64,000 nucleotides of DNA, taken from positions 1-64,000 of the forward strand of contig NZ_CP009220.1 of assembly GCF_001277995.1 (NCBI RefSeq), in the 5' to 3' direction. This document shows, piece after piece, positions 1 to 11,758 of this stretch. Position 1 is the first letter of the stretch, and every line of letters begins with the position of its first letter. The translations under genes and the position numbers were made by a program. The notes beneath the pieces were generated by a model. The model had not been told where the DNA came from, did not search any database, and saw only the letters and a program-made list of their open reading frames with translations. This stretch comes from Corynebacterium deserti GIMN1.010 (lineage in GTDB: Bacteria > Actinomycetota > Actinomycetes > Mycobacteriales > Mycobacteriaceae).

Positions 1-1587
1 GTGAGCCAGAACTCATCTTCTTTGCTCGAAACTTGGAGGCAGGTTGTTTCTGACCTCATCACTTTGAGCCAGCAACCTGACAGTGGGTTTGATCCAATTA
101 CTCCCACCCAACGCGCATACCTCAACTTGGCTAAGCCCATTGCTCTTGTGGATGGATATGCAGTGTTGTCCACCCCTCATGCTTTGGCTAAAAGCGCCAT
201 TGAGCAGGACTTAGGCGAAGCACTCACGCGAGTGTTGTCGCTGCGGATGGGGCGTTCATTCAGCTTGGCTGTCAGTGTGGAGCCCGAGCAGGAAACCACG
301 GAAGTGCCAGCTCAGCAGGAGCTTCGCTATCAACCACCACAACCGACGCAGCCAGTCCAAAATCAGCCTGCTCCTCAGGAATTTGAACCATCGCCAGCTC
401 CGGCGCGCAAAGGCCCCCAGCAGTTTGAGGTGCAGGGTGGGAAGGGGGCGTCGAAAAGCGAAGGCTGGGAGCGCACCCATACTCAACCTGCGCCGGAAAC
501 GCCGGCGGGGCAGCGCATCCCGCGCGAAACGCCTGCTCATAACCCTAATCGAGAGGTTTCGCTCAACCCGAAGTACACGTTTGAGAGCTTTGTGATCGGC
601 CCCTTCAACCGATTTGCCAATGCGGCGGCGGTCGCGGTGGCGGAAAGCCCAGCAAAGGCATTTAACCCGCTGTTTATTTCTGGCGGTTCGGGTCTAGGCA
701 AGACTCACTTGCTGCACGCGGTGGGCAATTATGCGCAGGAATTGCAGCCTGGCCTGCGGATTAAGTACGTCTCGAGTGAGGAATTCACCAATGACTACAT
801 CAACTCCGTGCGCGATGACCGCCAGGAGACGTTCAAGCGTAGATACCGCAATCTTGATATTTTGATGGTCGATGACATCCAGTTTTTGGCGGGCAAAGAA
901 GGTACGCAGGAAGAGTTTTTCCACACCTTCAACGCATTGCACCAGGCTGATAAGCAGATCATTTTGTCCTCAGACCGTCCGCCAAAACAGCTCACTACCT
1001 TGGAAGATCGTCTACGCACCCGCTTTGAGGGCGGGTTAATTACAGATATTCAGCCACCTGATTTGGAAACGCGAATCGCGATTTTGATGAAGAAGGCGCA
1101 AACCGATGGCACGCAGGTGGATCGCGAAGTGCTGGAGTTGATTGCCAGCCGTTTTGAGTCGTCGATTCGTGAGCTTGAGGGCGCATTAATCCGTGTGTCT
1201 GCATATTCTTCGTTGATCAACCAGCCGATCGATAAAGAAATGGCGATCGTTGCGCTTCGCGATATCCTTCCAGAACCTGAGGATATGGAAATCACAGCTC
1301 CGGTAATCATGGAGGTCACCGCGGAATATTTTGAAATTTCCGTGGATACCCTGCGCGGAGCAGGCAAAACGCGTGCTGTTGCACACGCGCGCCAGCTGGC
1401 GATGTACCTCTGCCGCGAGCTAACTGACATGTCGCTGCCTCGCATTGGCGATGTTTTCGGCGGTAAGGATCACACGACAGTGATGTATGCCGATCGCAAG
1501 ATTCGCCAGGAAATGACAGAAAAACGCGACACTTACGACGAGATCCAGCAGCTAACGCAGCTGATTAAGTCAAGGGGACGAAACTAA
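1..1587 (+). CDS. dnaA: Chromosomal replication initiator DnaA
   Basis: DnaA binds DnaA boxes at oriC, melts the adjacent DNA and recruits the helicase. The 528-residue protein has an N-terminal helicase-interaction domain, a Pro/Gln-rich linker (about 100-180), an AAA+ ATPase core with Walker A GGSGLGKT at 228-235 and Walker B LMVDD ending at D292, and a C-terminal helix-turn-helix with the DnaA signature around [14 protein letters not shown] (487-500). It starts with GTG at base 1, the conventional genome zero point, so the promoter lies outside the window. Length matches actinobacterial DnaA. The linker is the part most unlike what I recall for C. glutamicum ATCC 13032. Confidence 0.98.
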   Translation: MSQNSSSLLETWRQVVSDLITLSQQPDSGFDPITPTQRAYLNLAKPIALVDGYAVLSTPHALAKSAIEQDLGEALTRVLSLRMGRSFSLAVSVEPEQETTEVPAQQELRYQPPQPTQPVQNQPAPQEFEPSPAPARKGPQQFEVQGGKGASKSEGWERTHTQPAPETPAGQRIPRETPAHNPNREVSLNPKYTFESFVIGPFNRFANAAAVAVAESPAKAFNPLFISGGSGLGKTHLLHAVGNYAQELQPGLRIKYVSSEEFTNDYINSVRDDRQETFKRRYRNLDILMVDDIQFLAGKEGTQEEFFHTFNALHQADKQIILSSDRPPKQLTTLEDRLRTRFEGGLITDIQPPDLETRIAILMKKAQTDGTQVDREVLELIASRFESSIRELEGALIRVSAYSSLINQPIDKEMAIVALRDILPEPEDMEITAPVIMEVTAEYFEISVDTLRGAGKTRAVAHARQLAMYLCRELTDMSLPRIGDVFGGKDHTTVMYADRKIRQEMTEKRDTYDEIQQLTQLIKSRGRN

Positions 1588-1609
1588 AACGGTCCTTCAA
1601 CGACCAGGT

Positions 1610-1645
1610 CGCCCGCATCACGTCACTGTGATGCGGGCGATTTTG
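1610..1645 (+). terminator. dnaA terminator
   Basis: A 12-bp GC-rich inverted repeat (arms 1610-1621 and 1628-1639) followed by TTTTGTCATTT lies 22 bases after the dnaA stop codon. This is a classical intrinsic terminator that separates dnaA transcription from the origin. Confidence 0.85.
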
Positions 1646-2250
1646 TCATTTACCCAGGTTGGGATAGACACTTTGGCCTTCGAAGCCGGTTAAAAGTTAT
1701 CCACAGGCTTGCTCACAAGCATGTAATTACAAACTTGTAATTCGATGAGCTTGGTCACACGGTGGGGCGGAACCAGCGGAAATTTTCCTTGTGGATAACT
1801 TCCACAAAATTGGGGATAAGCTGGGGATACTTTGTGGTCAAATGTGAATAACCATGGACCCAGAAAATCTATCCACAGACAGGGGAAGTTATCCACAAGT
1901 AATTCACAACTGGCTTCACACGCCCGATTTTCTCGGCTACCTTGACTAACGATGCTCTATCCACAGTTTGAACAGGACTTACTGTTACTACCAATCTTTT
2001 AACTAAGAACTAACTAAAAGAAAGAGGGGTTGGGGAGAAAGCATCGAAGGACAGGTTGAAGTTGCCGGGAGGCAAGCTCAACAGCTCTAGAAAATTGAAA
2101 TTACAAATTCCCAGAACTGTCCGGTTCACAGGTAGGTTGGGTTTGTGTAATTCAGCAAGGACCACACGGGGAGACCTCTCGAGCATGAGAAGTTTTGCCT
2201 ATTGACCAAAAACCGAATTTAGTTAAACCGTGAACTATCTTTGATCTACT
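1646..2250. other. oriC: origin region between dnaA and dnaN
   Basis: This roughly 600-base gene-free stretch carries exact DnaA boxes TTATCCACA at 1697-1705 and 1889-1897 on the plus strand and 1790-1798 on the minus strand. One-mismatch forms are at 1843-1851 (TTATTCACA, minus), 1869-1877 and 1957-1965 (CTATCCACA). The box-rich part is followed by AT-rich sequence around 1970-2090 that could serve as an unwinding element. The dnaA-dnaN intergenic position is where mycobacterial oriC lies. The dnaN promoter must lie in the last part; I cannot place it with certainty. Confidence 0.85.
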
Positions 2251-2273
2251 TTCCCAAGGAGCTTTAAAACAGC

Positions 2274-3458
2274 ATGGAGTCACAAAACGTGTCATTCCGT
2301 GTGGCCAGGGAAGACCTGGTTACCGCGGTAGCCTGGGTCGCTCGCAACCTGCCCACCAAACCGACTCAGCCGGTACTACGAGCCATGCTGATTACTGCCG
2401 ACGACGAAGGCCTTGAGCTCGCTGGCTATGACTACGACGTCTCCACCCGGGTTCGTCTTTCTGCCGAAGTCTCCCAGCCGGGGCGCTTTGCAGTAGCCGG
2501 AAAACTGCTTTCGGAAATCACAGGAACTCTGCCTAACAAGCCTGTCGATGTTCGCTTGGACGGCGCCAAAGCCCTCGTTTCTTGTGGTTCATCACGCTTT
2601 GAGCTGCCCCTTATCCCACTTGATGATTACCCACCATTGCCTAAGCTTCCTGCCGGCACCGGTTCCATCAATGCGAAGCTCTTCACCGAGGCTGTCTCCC
2701 AGGTGGCATCTGCCGCGGGCAAGGATGATTCCCTTCCAATGCTTACCGGCGTGAGCATGGAAATTTCAGGAAACCAGATCAACCTCGCAGCAACCGACCG
2801 TTTCCGTCTGGCTCTGCGCACCTTCGAATGGGAGTCCAACGAAGCTGACCTCAACGCCAAGTTGCTCATTCCAGCCAAGACGTTGCTGGATAACGCCCGC
2901 ACTTTGGACACCGGCCTGAACGATCCCATCGACATCGCAGTCGGTACCGGCGATCAGATCGGCCGCGAAGGTCTTTTTGGAGTTCACACCGAAAACCGCG
3001 AGACCACCACGCGACTACTTGACGCCGATTTCCCCAACATCACCCCATTGCTGCCGAAGAAGCACACCGCAATGGCATCCGTGGAAATTGCACCGCTTCT
3101 TGATGCCATCCGCCGCGTTTCCCTCGTGGCTGAGCGCAACGCGCAGATCATCTTGCAATTCAGCGAAGGCCAGGTCCTGCTCACCGCAGGTGGTACCGAT
3201 GCAGGTCACGCCGAGGAAACCCTGCCCTGCGCATTCTCCGGCAAGGAACTGACCATCGCGTTCAACCCGGGCTACCTCAAAGACGGACTGTCGGTCATTC
3301 CAACCGCCCGCGCGGTATTCGGATTCACCGAGCCTTCCCGACCTGCGATCATGATCCCAGAACCTGATGAATACCCAGAGGCTGACAGCGACGGCGTCTT
3401 TGACACCCCAGAGACCTACTTCACCTACCTGCTCATGCCAGTGCGCCTACCAGGCTAA
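2274..3458 (+). CDS. dnaN: DNA polymerase III beta subunit (sliding clamp)
   Basis: DnaN forms the dimeric ring that tethers DNA polymerase III to the template. The 394-residue protein shows the three-domain beta-clamp pattern, from the N-terminal VAWVARNLPTKPTQPVLRAM segment to the C-terminal YLLMPVRLPG end that is highly conserved in actinobacterial clamps. ATG at 2274 is preceded by AAGGAG (about 2256-2261). It lies directly after oriC and before recF in the standard order. Confidence 0.98.
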   Translation: MESQNVSFRVAREDLVTAVAWVARNLPTKPTQPVLRAMLITADDEGLELAGYDYDVSTRVRLSAEVSQPGRFAVAGKLLSEITGTLPNKPVDVRLDGAKALVSCGSSRFELPLIPLDDYPPLPKLPAGTGSINAKLFTEAVSQVASAAGKDDSLPMLTGVSMEISGNQINLAATDRFRLALRTFEWESNEADLNAKLLIPAKTLLDNARTLDTGLNDPIDIAVGTGDQIGREGLFGVHTENRETTTRLLDADFPNITPLLPKKHTAMASVEIAPLLDAIRRVSLVAERNAQIILQFSEGQVLLTAGGTDAGHAEETLPCAFSGKELTIAFNPGYLKDGLSVIPTARAVFGFTEPSRPAIMIPEPDEYPEADSDGVFDTPETYFTYLLMPVRLPG

Positions 3459-3522
3459 TCACCAATAATTCCCGCGTTTTCCTAAAACCCCCAACCAAGC
3501 TCAAAGAAGGAGGCCATGCCAG

Positions 3523-4704
3523 GTGCACATCCGATCCTTGGAACTACGTGACTACCGGTCATGGCCCGAGCTCAAGGTGGATCTGGAACCGGGAATCACA
3601 GTCTTCATCGGCCGAAACGGCTTCGGAAAAACAAATATCGTCGAGGCCATCGGCTATCTTGCGCATCTGTCCTCACACCGTGTGTCCACGGATGCGCCGT
3701 TGGTGCGGGCGCATGCAGAAAACGCCAGGATTTCTGCAGTTGCGGTCAACCAGGGACGCGAGCTGGCGGCGCACTTGCTTATCAAACCGCATGCCGCTAA
3801 CCAGGGAAGTCTGAATCGCACTCGGGTGAAATCGCCTCGTGAGCTGCTCGGTGTGGTCAAAACTGTGTTGTTTGCGCCGGAAGACTTGGCGCTGGTTAAA
3901 GGTGAGCCAGCGGAGAGGCGTCGGTACCTAGATGACATCATCGCCACGCGCCAGCCTCGCATGGCTGGCGTGAAGTCGGACTACGACAAGGTGCTCAAAC
4001 AGCGCAACGCCCTGCTCAAAACAGCAACAATTGCTTTGCGACGCGGCTACGGCACCGAAGAAGGAGCCGCCGCTCTTAGTACCCTCGATACGTGGGATGG
4101 GCAGCTCTCCAAGTTGGGTGCTGAAGTCATGGCTGCACGTTTTGCCCTGCTCAAAGAGCTGGAACCGAAAATTCACGAGGTTTATGCCACCATCGCACCG
4201 GAATCCAGGCCTGCTTCAGTGACCTACAAAACCACCATTGATCAGGGACTTTCTGGCTTCCCAGAGTTTGATACTGGCGTAATCGAAGCCACGTTGCTCA
4301 CCGAACTTGCTGCCAAACGTCAGCGAGAGATCGAACGCGGATCAAGCCTTGTCGGACCGCATCGCGATGACTTGGAATTACTGCTTGGCGATCAACCCGC
4401 CAAAGGCTTCGCCAGCCACGGCGAGACCTGGTCCTATGCCTTGTCGCTGCGCATCGCAGAATTTAATCTCCTGCGCGGTGACGGCACGGACCCCATCCTT
4501 ATCCTGGATGATGTCTTTTCTGAGCTTGATGCTGGTCGACGCGAAAAACTTGTCGGCATCGCCCAGGACGTGGAGCAAGTACTTATCACGGCGGCGGTCA
4601 GCGATGATCTGCCAGAGAACTTAAGTGCTGCTCTTGCGGCACAGCATGTGGTGACGGTGGAAGATACTGAGCTTGGTCGAATCTCACTAATGGATAAGTC
4701 ATGA
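3523..4704 (+). CDS. recF: DNA replication and repair protein RecF
   Basis: RecF is an SMC/ABC-like ATPase that loads RecA at single-strand gaps. The 393-residue protein has the N-terminal P-loop GRNGFGKTN (about residues 30-38), an ABC-type signature region near residue 305 and Walker [13 protein letters not shown] (about 325-336). GTG at 3523 is chosen because AAGGAGG lies 10 bases upstream and the in-frame start LRDYRSW matches RecF N termini. An ATG at 3516 is in another frame. Its TGA overlaps the next gene's ATG (ATGA at 4701-4704), showing translational coupling. Confidence 0.97.
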   Translation: MHIRSLELRDYRSWPELKVDLEPGITVFIGRNGFGKTNIVEAIGYLAHLSSHRVSTDAPLVRAHAENARISAVAVNQGRELAAHLLIKPHAANQGSLNRTRVKSPRELLGVVKTVLFAPEDLALVKGEPAERRRYLDDIIATRQPRMAGVKSDYDKVLKQRNALLKTATIALRRGYGTEEGAAALSTLDTWDGQLSKLGAEVMAARFALLKELEPKIHEVYATIAPESRPASVTYKTTIDQGLSGFPEFDTGVIEATLLTELAAKRQREIERGSSLVGPHRDDLELLLGDQPAKGFASHGETWSYALSLRIAEFNLLRGDGTDPILILDDVFSELDAGRREKLVGIAQDVEQVLITAAVSDDLPENLSAALAAQHVVTVEDTELGRISLMDKS

Positions 4705-5237
4705 CAGATCCCATTGAGCAGGCATTTGAACGCGTCCGCGCAGAAGCCCTGCGTCGCAATGGATCTGTGCCCAACCTCAACAAGAATGAACCGGTGAAAA
4801 GGCGGGCGAAGAGGAAAGAAGGCGTCGAAAAGCAAAAAAAGGGCCGTCCCACCGGCCTTGATGGGCGCCGCAAACGTTATGAACGCGGCGCTGAGTCGCT
4901 GGGAGCGGTGCTGAATAAGGAAATTCAGCGGCGTGGCTGGGGCAAAGACATTGCTGGTGGCTGGGTGACGTCCAATTGGGAGGAGCTCGTTGGCGCAAAG
5001 ATCGCGCAGCACACAAAAGTGGAAATGATTAAGGATAAAAAACTGTTTATTACTTGTGATTCCACGGCGTGGGCGACCAATCTGCGCATGATGCAACGAC
5101 AAATCCTGCAGGTCATCGCAGAAAAAGTCGGCCCAAACATCATTGTTGAGCTGAAAATCTTCGGACCTCAAGCACCCAGCTGGCGAAAAGGGCCTCTTCA
5201 CGTCAAAGGACGCGGCCCGCGCGACACTTACGGATAG
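4701..5237 (+). CDS. dciA: DciA-like replicative helicase loader (DUF721)
   Basis: This 178-residue basic protein of the DUF721 family sits between recF and gyrB, the standard location in actinobacteria. DciA proteins are known to replace DnaC/DnaI as loaders of the replicative helicase in most bacteria. The C-terminal half carries the family core ([20 protein letters not shown] and [15 protein letters not shown]). The N-terminal 60 residues are Lys/Arg-rich and probably disordered. It overlaps recF by four bases, so the two are co-translated. The function is inferred from family and position. Confidence 0.88.
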   Translation: MTDPIEQAFERVRAEALRRNGSVPNLNKNEPVKRRAKRKEGVEKQKKGRPTGLDGRRKRYERGAESLGAVLNKEIQRRGWGKDIAGGWVTSNWEELVGAKIAQHTKVEMIKDKKLFITCDSTAWATNLRMMQRQILQVIAEKVGPNIIVELKIFGPQAPSWRKGPLHVKGRGPRDTYG

Positions 5238-5339
5238 ATTTCCTGAAAGTTTTGATGAGAAAATCGTCGAATTGGGGCCTATTTGTCCGTTTCTCGCGTT
5301 GTGCATGCCACTATGTGGGGACCTAAGCGTGTAATATGA

Positions 5340-7436
<2,097 letters not shown>

Positions 7437-7456
7437 TGGACGTCTAAGATGCTGTT

Positions 7457-7502
7457 TCGCACCGCACACTGCCTTATTTTGAGGGCGGAGTGCGGTGCGA
7501 TC
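7457..7502. terminator. Inverted repeat after gyrB, possible terminator
   Basis: Arms TCGCACCGCAC (from 7457) and GTGCGGTGCGA (ending 7502) form an 11-bp perfect outer stem, with a few more pairs inside. It sits 21 bases after the gyrB stop. There is no strong T-run, so termination is inferred only from position. Confidence 0.5.
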
Positions 7503-7581
7503 TGCGTTGGGGACAAGTTCTCGGCGCCAAAGTTGGGGGAGGGGCTGCGGTGCGATTTTAGGGGCCGAGACTCGAACTTGC

Positions 7582-7707
7582 GTGCCGATCGCACGGACGA
7601 TTACTGGTATGCCAGATTTTCCGTGTGATTGGCACATTTTTAGGCCGAATAATGTGCGAATCGCACAGAAATTTTCGGATTTCTAAAATTTCCGTGCGAT
7701 TGGCACA
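7582..7707. repeat. Two nested inverted-repeat pairs (GTGC-CRATCGCAC units)
   Basis: Four copies of a roughly 15-base unit alternate in orientation: GTGCCGATCGCACGG at 7582-7596, its near-complement CCGTGTGATTGGCAC at 7621-7635, and a 23-base arm at 7653-7675 matched by its near-complement at 7685-7707 (21 of 23). The whole 7503-7883 gap holds no convincing gene. The repeats could fold as two hairpins or be protein-binding sites; no function can be assigned. Confidence 0.6.
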
Positions 7708-7883
7708 AAAACAGAATTTAACAGTTTTACATGCAGTTATCGTGATTGTTTGTAGGCCGTTCTGAGACACTTTCAGGGAACATTTCGATGGAATGTATAT
7801 TTGAAAAATAAGACTCCTTAAATTGGCTTCTAGCGAGTGGGCTCCGAGGTGTTCCTGCGGTCACTGCGGTCACTCTGGGCACG

Positions 7884-8801
7884 GTGGAAGTGGAGGAGCC
7901 TCCTCATCAGAGCTCAGCTACCCTAGGATTTGTGAAATCTACTGAACCTAAACTCACAGAACATGTCGATATGCCGGATGGCTCTACAACGCCCGTCCAG
8001 ATTTGGTCGGCTGAGGATCCAACAGCGCAGTTGATCATGGTGTGGCCAGGTTTTGGGATGGGAGGGTACTACTACCGGCCGCTGGCAAGTGCGTTAAATG
8101 AGGCTGGTTTTCATGTTGCTATCGGGGAGTTGCGTGGCCAGGGGCAAAGTTCTGCGAAGGCTAGTAGAAAAAACCAGTGGGGATACAATGATCTTGCCTC
8201 GGTGGACTTTCCTCGACAGATTAGAGCTGCAAAGACGGCACTCGAGCTAGCTGATGATCACCCGATGACTTTTGTGTCGCATTCGATGGGTGGCCAGATT
8301 TCATGTCTTTTTGCAGCTCGTCCAGAAGCTGAAGTCCTGAATTTACGCAGTATTTTCCGAGTGGGTGCAGGTTCGCCGTATCGCCCAACGTTTAGTCCGA
8401 AAATGGGGAAGCGGATGGGGTTGGGATCCGTGTTCCTCGGTGTTATCGGTGGGTATATCTTGGGGTTTTGGCCGGGCAAAGTGTGGGGCCAAGATTTTGT
8501 GGGGTACGGTCGTCAGTCTGGCACGCATATGAGGGAATGGAGGCGTTTTCATAAGCACAATTCCTTGGATAATCTCGCAGGCCAAGACATTGATTATGTG
8601 CAGGAAATGCGCAAGGTGAGGATCCCTGTGACGTTGACGCGGTGCCCGAATGATGAGGATTGTCCCGAGGCGTCCATTGATGCATTGGCAAGCTTTATCC
8701 CGCAGGCGATGGTGCAGAAACGAGAAATTCCCGAGGCCCTGGGACATAACCGGTGGGCTCGGGAACCTGAATCGACGGTGGCTGTGTTCTTGGAGAGTTA
8801 G
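7884..8801 (+). CDS. Alpha/beta hydrolase, serine type
   Basis: This is a 305-residue alpha/beta-hydrolase-fold protein resembling predicted esterases and monoacylglycerol-lipase-like enzymes. The nucleophile elbow is FVSHSMGGQ (Ser in SHSMGG, about residue 133). The catalytic His is probably in ALGHNRW near the C terminus, and the lid region carries hydrophobic stretches (GSVFLGVIGGYILGFWPG) that could touch a membrane or a lipid substrate. No signal peptide is seen. The start is uncertain: GTG at 7884 has no clear ribosome site, and GTG at 7890 or 7932 are alternatives. The substrate is unknown. Confidence 0.8.
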   Translation: MEVEEPPHQSSATLGFVKSTEPKLTEHVDMPDGSTTPVQIWSAEDPTAQLIMVWPGFGMGGYYYRPLASALNEAGFHVAIGELRGQGQSSAKASRKNQWGYNDLASVDFPRQIRAAKTALELADDHPMTFVSHSMGGQISCLFAARPEAEVLNLRSIFRVGAGSPYRPTFSPKMGKRMGLGSVFLGVIGGYILGFWPGKVWGQDFVGYGRQSGTHMREWRRFHKHNSLDNLAGQDIDYVQEMRKVRIPVTLTRCPNDEDCPEASIDALASFIPQAMVQKREIPEALGHNRWAREPESTVAVFLES

Positions 8802-9493
8802 CGTCCAATCGATTTGAGGTACAGCTTTCGCCACAGTGTGACAAAGAATCCAATGAAGAATGCCGCGAATACTGTGCCTTCACGCACACCGACAAGTGCG
8901 CCCATGGTGGCAAGCGACAAGATGGCGGCGAGGGTGATGAAACTCCAGTCGACAATTTGCTTCATGGTGCCAAATTGCACTTTCGGGAACGCTGTGACCA
9001 GGGCTGATACAAAGCCTTCGCCAGCCAAGAAGGTGACATTTGCTAAAACTTGGATGAAAACACCGATGGAGATCAGCACGGTTCCTAGGATGATCCACAC
9101 CCAGGACAGTGCGTAGTTGTCGGTTTCAGCCCACCCGGTGATTAGAAGTGCGACGTCGCAAAGGAATCCGAAGAGGAACGCCCACACGATTTGGATGAGC
9201 ATGTGCGCCTTGAACTTGGATCTCAAAATGAGCATTTGACCCACGACGAGGACGGCGTTGAAGATGACGGTGGTCCATCCCAGTGAAATTCCAAAGGCAG
9301 CGGAGGAGACCACGGGGAGGGCGGAAATTGTCGTGGTACCCAAGCCTGCGTGCACGGTGATGCCAATGGCAAACGCCATGATAAAGATCCCGACAAAAAA
9401 CATTGCCCACCGAACGGGGAGGGGAAAGCGTTGTGCGGGATCTAAAGGTTTCTTATCGGATGAGCTCACGTAGCTATTGTGCGCTCTTTTCAA
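8798..9493 (-). CDS. YczE/YyaS/YitT-family membrane protein
   Basis: This 231-residue integral membrane protein has about five or six hydrophobic helices and the family pattern GITVHAGLGTTTISALP early in the first helices, then GISLGWTTVIFN. Members of this family are common in Gram-positive bacteria and their transport role is unproven. The start is ambiguous: TTG at 9493 would overlap the end of the upstream gene by 20 bases, while GTG at 9469 gives no overlap. Neither has a good ribosome site. It converges with the hydrolase gene, overlapping by four bases. Confidence 0.75.
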   Translation of the reverse strand: MKRAHNSYVSSSDKKPLDPAQRFPLPVRWAMFFVGIFIMAFAIGITVHAGLGTTTISALPVVSSAAFGISLGWTTVIFNAVLVVGQMLILRSKFKAHMLIQIVWAFLFGFLCDVALLITGWAETDNYALSWVWIILGTVLISIGVFIQVLANVTFLAGEGFVSALVTAFPKVQFGTMKQIVDWSFITLAAILSLATMGALVGVREGTVFAAFFIGFFVTLWRKLYLKSIGR

Positions 9494-9914
9494 TTAACTG
9501 ACCAATTGCGGGTAGTTCCTGCTCAATTACTTTGGATGCCTTGCCACGGACGCCCTTGTACACTTTGTCGAGTCCTGGGACGTTGATGGAATTGGCATTG
9601 CGGTCGGCAACACTGAGGATGGCGTCGAGTGCGCGAGTCCTGTTTGCAGAGAGGTGCTCACCAAAAGAGGAACCTTGGCCGCCTTTGTATTCCTGCCATA
9701 GGGGATCGAGGGAGTCTGCGAGCTCGGGGAGGAGGCGTCGGGAGCCTTTGTCCACGATGTTGCTATCTACCTTAGTTGCCGCGGAGAGCGCGCCTTTGAG
9801 CGCGATGCCGGTGAGGCCGGACTGCTTTTGTACGGTGTCGACGATGAACGTGGACATTTCGTTGACGCAATCGTCGAATTTGGTGGATACCAGCAGTTCC
9901 TTGAGTGAAGTCAT
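9474..9914 (-). CDS. Conserved small protein of unknown function
   Basis: This 146-residue soluble protein begins MTSLKELLVSTKFDDC. The ATG at 9914 is preferred because the sequence upstream in the same frame reads like non-coding DNA and contains a hairpin. The composition is helical and amphipathic without a membrane segment. I recognise it as a conserved actinobacterial hypothetical but cannot name a function. It lies just upstream of, and slightly overlaps, the YitT-like gene, so the two are probably co-transcribed. Confidence 0.7.
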   Translation of the reverse strand: MTSLKELLVSTKFDDCVNEMSTFIVDTVQKQSGLTGIALKGALSAATKVDSNIVDKGSRRLLPELADSLDPLWQEYKGGQGSSFGEHLSANRTRALDAILSVADRNANSINVPGLDKVYKGVRGKASKVIEQELPAIGQLIEKSAQ

Positions 9915-9938
9915 AAGCCATAGTTTAGTTGAAATGAG

Positions 9939-9990
9939 AAACGGCCGACGCCTCTCGCGAAATGTTTTCGCGGGCGTCAGGCCGTTTTCT
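9939..9990. terminator. Bidirectional-looking hairpin downstream of ssuR
   Basis: AAACGGCC-GACGCC at 9939-9953 pairs with GGGCGTCAGGCCGTTTT at 9971-9987, one base bulged, leaving a CGCGAAA-type loop. T-rich ends are present on both strands. It would end minus-strand transcription coming from ssuR before the small gene at 9914. Confidence 0.65.
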
Positions 9991-10124
9991 TGAAAAGTTG
10001 TTGCAACCCTTCCTCCACAGAGACGTGAAACCACATCCGTCCCTGTAATCACAACAGTCACAAAGCTTACATATCTTCACAGCAAGCCTGCAACCCCAAG
10101 AGAAACCCCACAAGCGGGCCAGGG

Positions 10125-11201
10125 TTAGACGAACTTGAGGGGATACTGTCGGATGGGATGGAGGGCTACCTGGATTGCGGCTGTGCGCAGGATATTTTCG
10201 TCGGCACGTTGGATGCGCAGCTGACTGCCAGTGGCAGATCGCAGGTGGGACACCACAATCTTTAAAGTTTCCGGGTCGAGGGTGAAGGCTTCGCCGGCGA
10301 ATACCACGGCATCAGGGTCGACAATGTCGACGGCCGCGGTGACGGATGTGGCAAGGTGGCGGGCGCGGTCGTTGAGGACGTCGCGGGCAATTGGGTTGGT
10401 GCGGGCGAGTGCGACAAGTTCGGTGAAGGTGGTGGCAGTGAGGCCGCGTCGAGAAGCGTCTTTTAATGTGTTTGCATTGCCGAACGTGGTGGAGGTGCGC
10501 CCGGTGTGGGGGCGGTGCACGGCGCCGTGGAAAATCCACGAGTGGGCGACCACTTCGCGGGCGTAGAAGTAGAGCGTGGACTGAGTGGAGTCGGTGCCAA
10601 GCGGTGCGTTGATGATTTCGGTGCCAGCCATCGCTGCGACACCGGTGCCGAGGGTCGCAGGAAAGGGGAGGTGAGCTGCAATATCCACGTTTGACCAGCC
10701 ATAATCGGTGGAGGTGAGATGGCCGTCGGTGCTGACATGGGCGGAAAATGCCATGCCGACGTTGAGCGGATCGGGGAGGCCGGTCCCCAGTGCGCTGAGG
10801 CGTTCGCTGACGTGATTTAGGGTGGATTCTGCGGACACGGCTTGCACGTTATGGTCAAGGCGTTCGTGGCGGATTACGCGTCCGGCAACATCGCAGACCG
10901 TGATATCTGTGCTACGTAGACCGATGTGTGCACCCCAGGCGGTGAGATGTCGGCCGTCTAAACCCAGCTTAGTGCGCGGGCGGCCGGAGCGGGCCGAAGC
11001 CTCAGGCGTGGTGCGGGTTTCTTCGACTAAACCTGCATCAATAAGGGCGGAAACATGCCGTGTTACCCCAGCCTGAGAGAGTTCCAAATCACGCTGCAAG
11101 GAGGTCCGATCGGCATCGGTTGCGCGAATTTGATGGAATACCCGCGCTACGGGAAGGGCGGGTGCGGTGATATGGATGGGCTGGGTTCGAGTGGCAAGCA
11201 T
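10125..11201 (-). CDS. ssuR: ROK-family transcriptional regulator SsuR
   Basis: This 358-residue ROK-type regulator has an N-terminal winged helix-turn-helix (about residues 15-75, with LQRDLELSQAGVTRHVSALIDAGLVE) and a ROK sugar-kinase-like domain that lacks an obvious complete kinase active site. Its position between gyrB and gyrA and its type match SsuR of C. glutamicum, an activator of sulfonate and sulfonate-ester utilization genes under sulfate limitation. The identification comes from memory of that locus. A perfect palindrome in its own promoter suggests autoregulation. Confidence 0.78.
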   Translation of the reverse strand: MLATRTQPIHITAPALPVARVFHQIRATDADRTSLQRDLELSQAGVTRHVSALIDAGLVEETRTTPEASARSGRPRTKLGLDGRHLTAWGAHIGLRSTDITVCDVAGRVIRHERLDHNVQAVSAESTLNHVSERLSALGTGLPDPLNVGMAFSAHVSTDGHLTSTDYGWSNVDIAAHLPFPATLGTGVAAMAGTEIINAPLGTDSTQSTLYFYAREVVAHSWIFHGAVHRPHTGRTSTTFGNANTLKDASRRGLTATTFTELVALARTNPIARDVLNDRARHLATSVTAAVDIVDPDAVVFAGEAFTLDPETLKIVVSHLRSATGSQLRIQRADENILRTAAIQVALHPIRQYPLKFV

Positions 11202-11210
11202 ATGCCAAGA

Positions 11211-11228
11211 ATAGACAGAATTGTCTAT
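11211..11228. promoter_or_regulatory. Palindrome ATAGACA-N4-TGTCTAT upstream of ssuR
   Basis: A perfect 7-bp inverted repeat with a 4-base spacer starts 10 bases upstream of the ssuR start codon. A weaker related element, TAGAC-N6-GTCTA, is at 11267-11282. These are good candidates for binding by SsuR itself or by a sulfur regulator; nothing in the sequence decides which. Confidence 0.5.
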
Positions 11229-11279
11229 TTATAGAAGTTTAGATTCACTTCATTCGGTGTAAATTTTAGACAAGTCGGT

Positions 11280-11543
11280 CTACTTATTGATGTCCAATAA
11301 GACCCTCTGTATAACCGCCGCGAACGTCTCATTTTTGCCACTCAGTGGCTCTAATAAGCGAATCATTTCCGAGACTTTTGAGGCCATCGCCGATGCGGAA
11401 CCGAACACGCGCACCCCATGGAAACTCGCAGTGCTTACCCCTGAAACTGCAGCTAGAGCGGCAAAATCACGCACCACCACGCCGTGGGCCGCGCACACTT
11501 CATCGGCAATTGCTAATACATTGTCCGAACTTAGGCCCCTCAT
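11280..11543 (-). CDS. Degenerate Doc/Fic-like toxin
   Basis: This 87-residue product is much shorter than Doc toxins (about 120-130). The N-terminal half resembles Doc (MRGLSSDNVLAIADEV, then VRDFAALAAVSG), and the C-terminal PLSGKNETFAAVIQRVLLDINK resembles the segment around the Fic motif HxFxDGNKRT, but the motif His and the Asp-Gly-Asn core are altered. It therefore probably cannot phosphorylate EF-Tu as Doc does. The start overlaps the stop of the antitoxin-like gene by four bases, the usual layout of a toxin-antitoxin operon. Alternatively it is a diverged protein with a new role. Confidence 0.55.
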   Translation of the reverse strand: MRGLSSDNVLAIADEVCAAHGVVVRDFAALAAVSGVSTASFHGVRVFGSASAMASKVSEMIRLLEPLSGKNETFAAVIQRVLLDINK

Positions 11544-11749
11544 CGCGCTTGCCTAATACGCTTTTCGACGCCCGCATACTCGGTTACCACGTTCCGGGCG
11601 AGTTCGGCGATGTAAGCGTCGTCAAGCAATCGGCTTGCGGCCGCAACGATGGCGCGGGTAGTTGCTTCCTGCTTGCTGCACCCTTGGGTGCGGGCAAGGA
11701 GAGTGAGCGCGCGATCTTGATCTTCGGTGAGCCTCAATGTCATAGCCAT
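11540..11749 (-). CDS. Ribbon-helix-helix antitoxin-like protein
   Basis: This 69-residue protein has a ribbon-helix-helix DNA-binding N terminus (MAMTLRLTEDQDRALTLLARTQGCSKQEATTRAI) and a short C-terminal tail of the kind that wraps a toxin partner. It is the first gene of a two-gene unit with the Doc-like remnant, overlapping by four bases. A perfect palindrome just upstream is a likely autoregulatory operator. Function as an antitoxin is inferred from fold, size and arrangement. Confidence 0.7.
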   Translation of the reverse strand: MAMTLRLTEDQDRALTLLARTQGCSKQEATTRAIVAAASRLLDDAYIAELARNVVTEYAGVEKRIRQAR

Positions 11750-11758
11750 ACCCGAAAT

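Noticed and set aside
4434..5306. A 290-codon minus-strand frame over recF and dciA
   Set aside because: It lies fully over two well-supported genes and shows no protein family.
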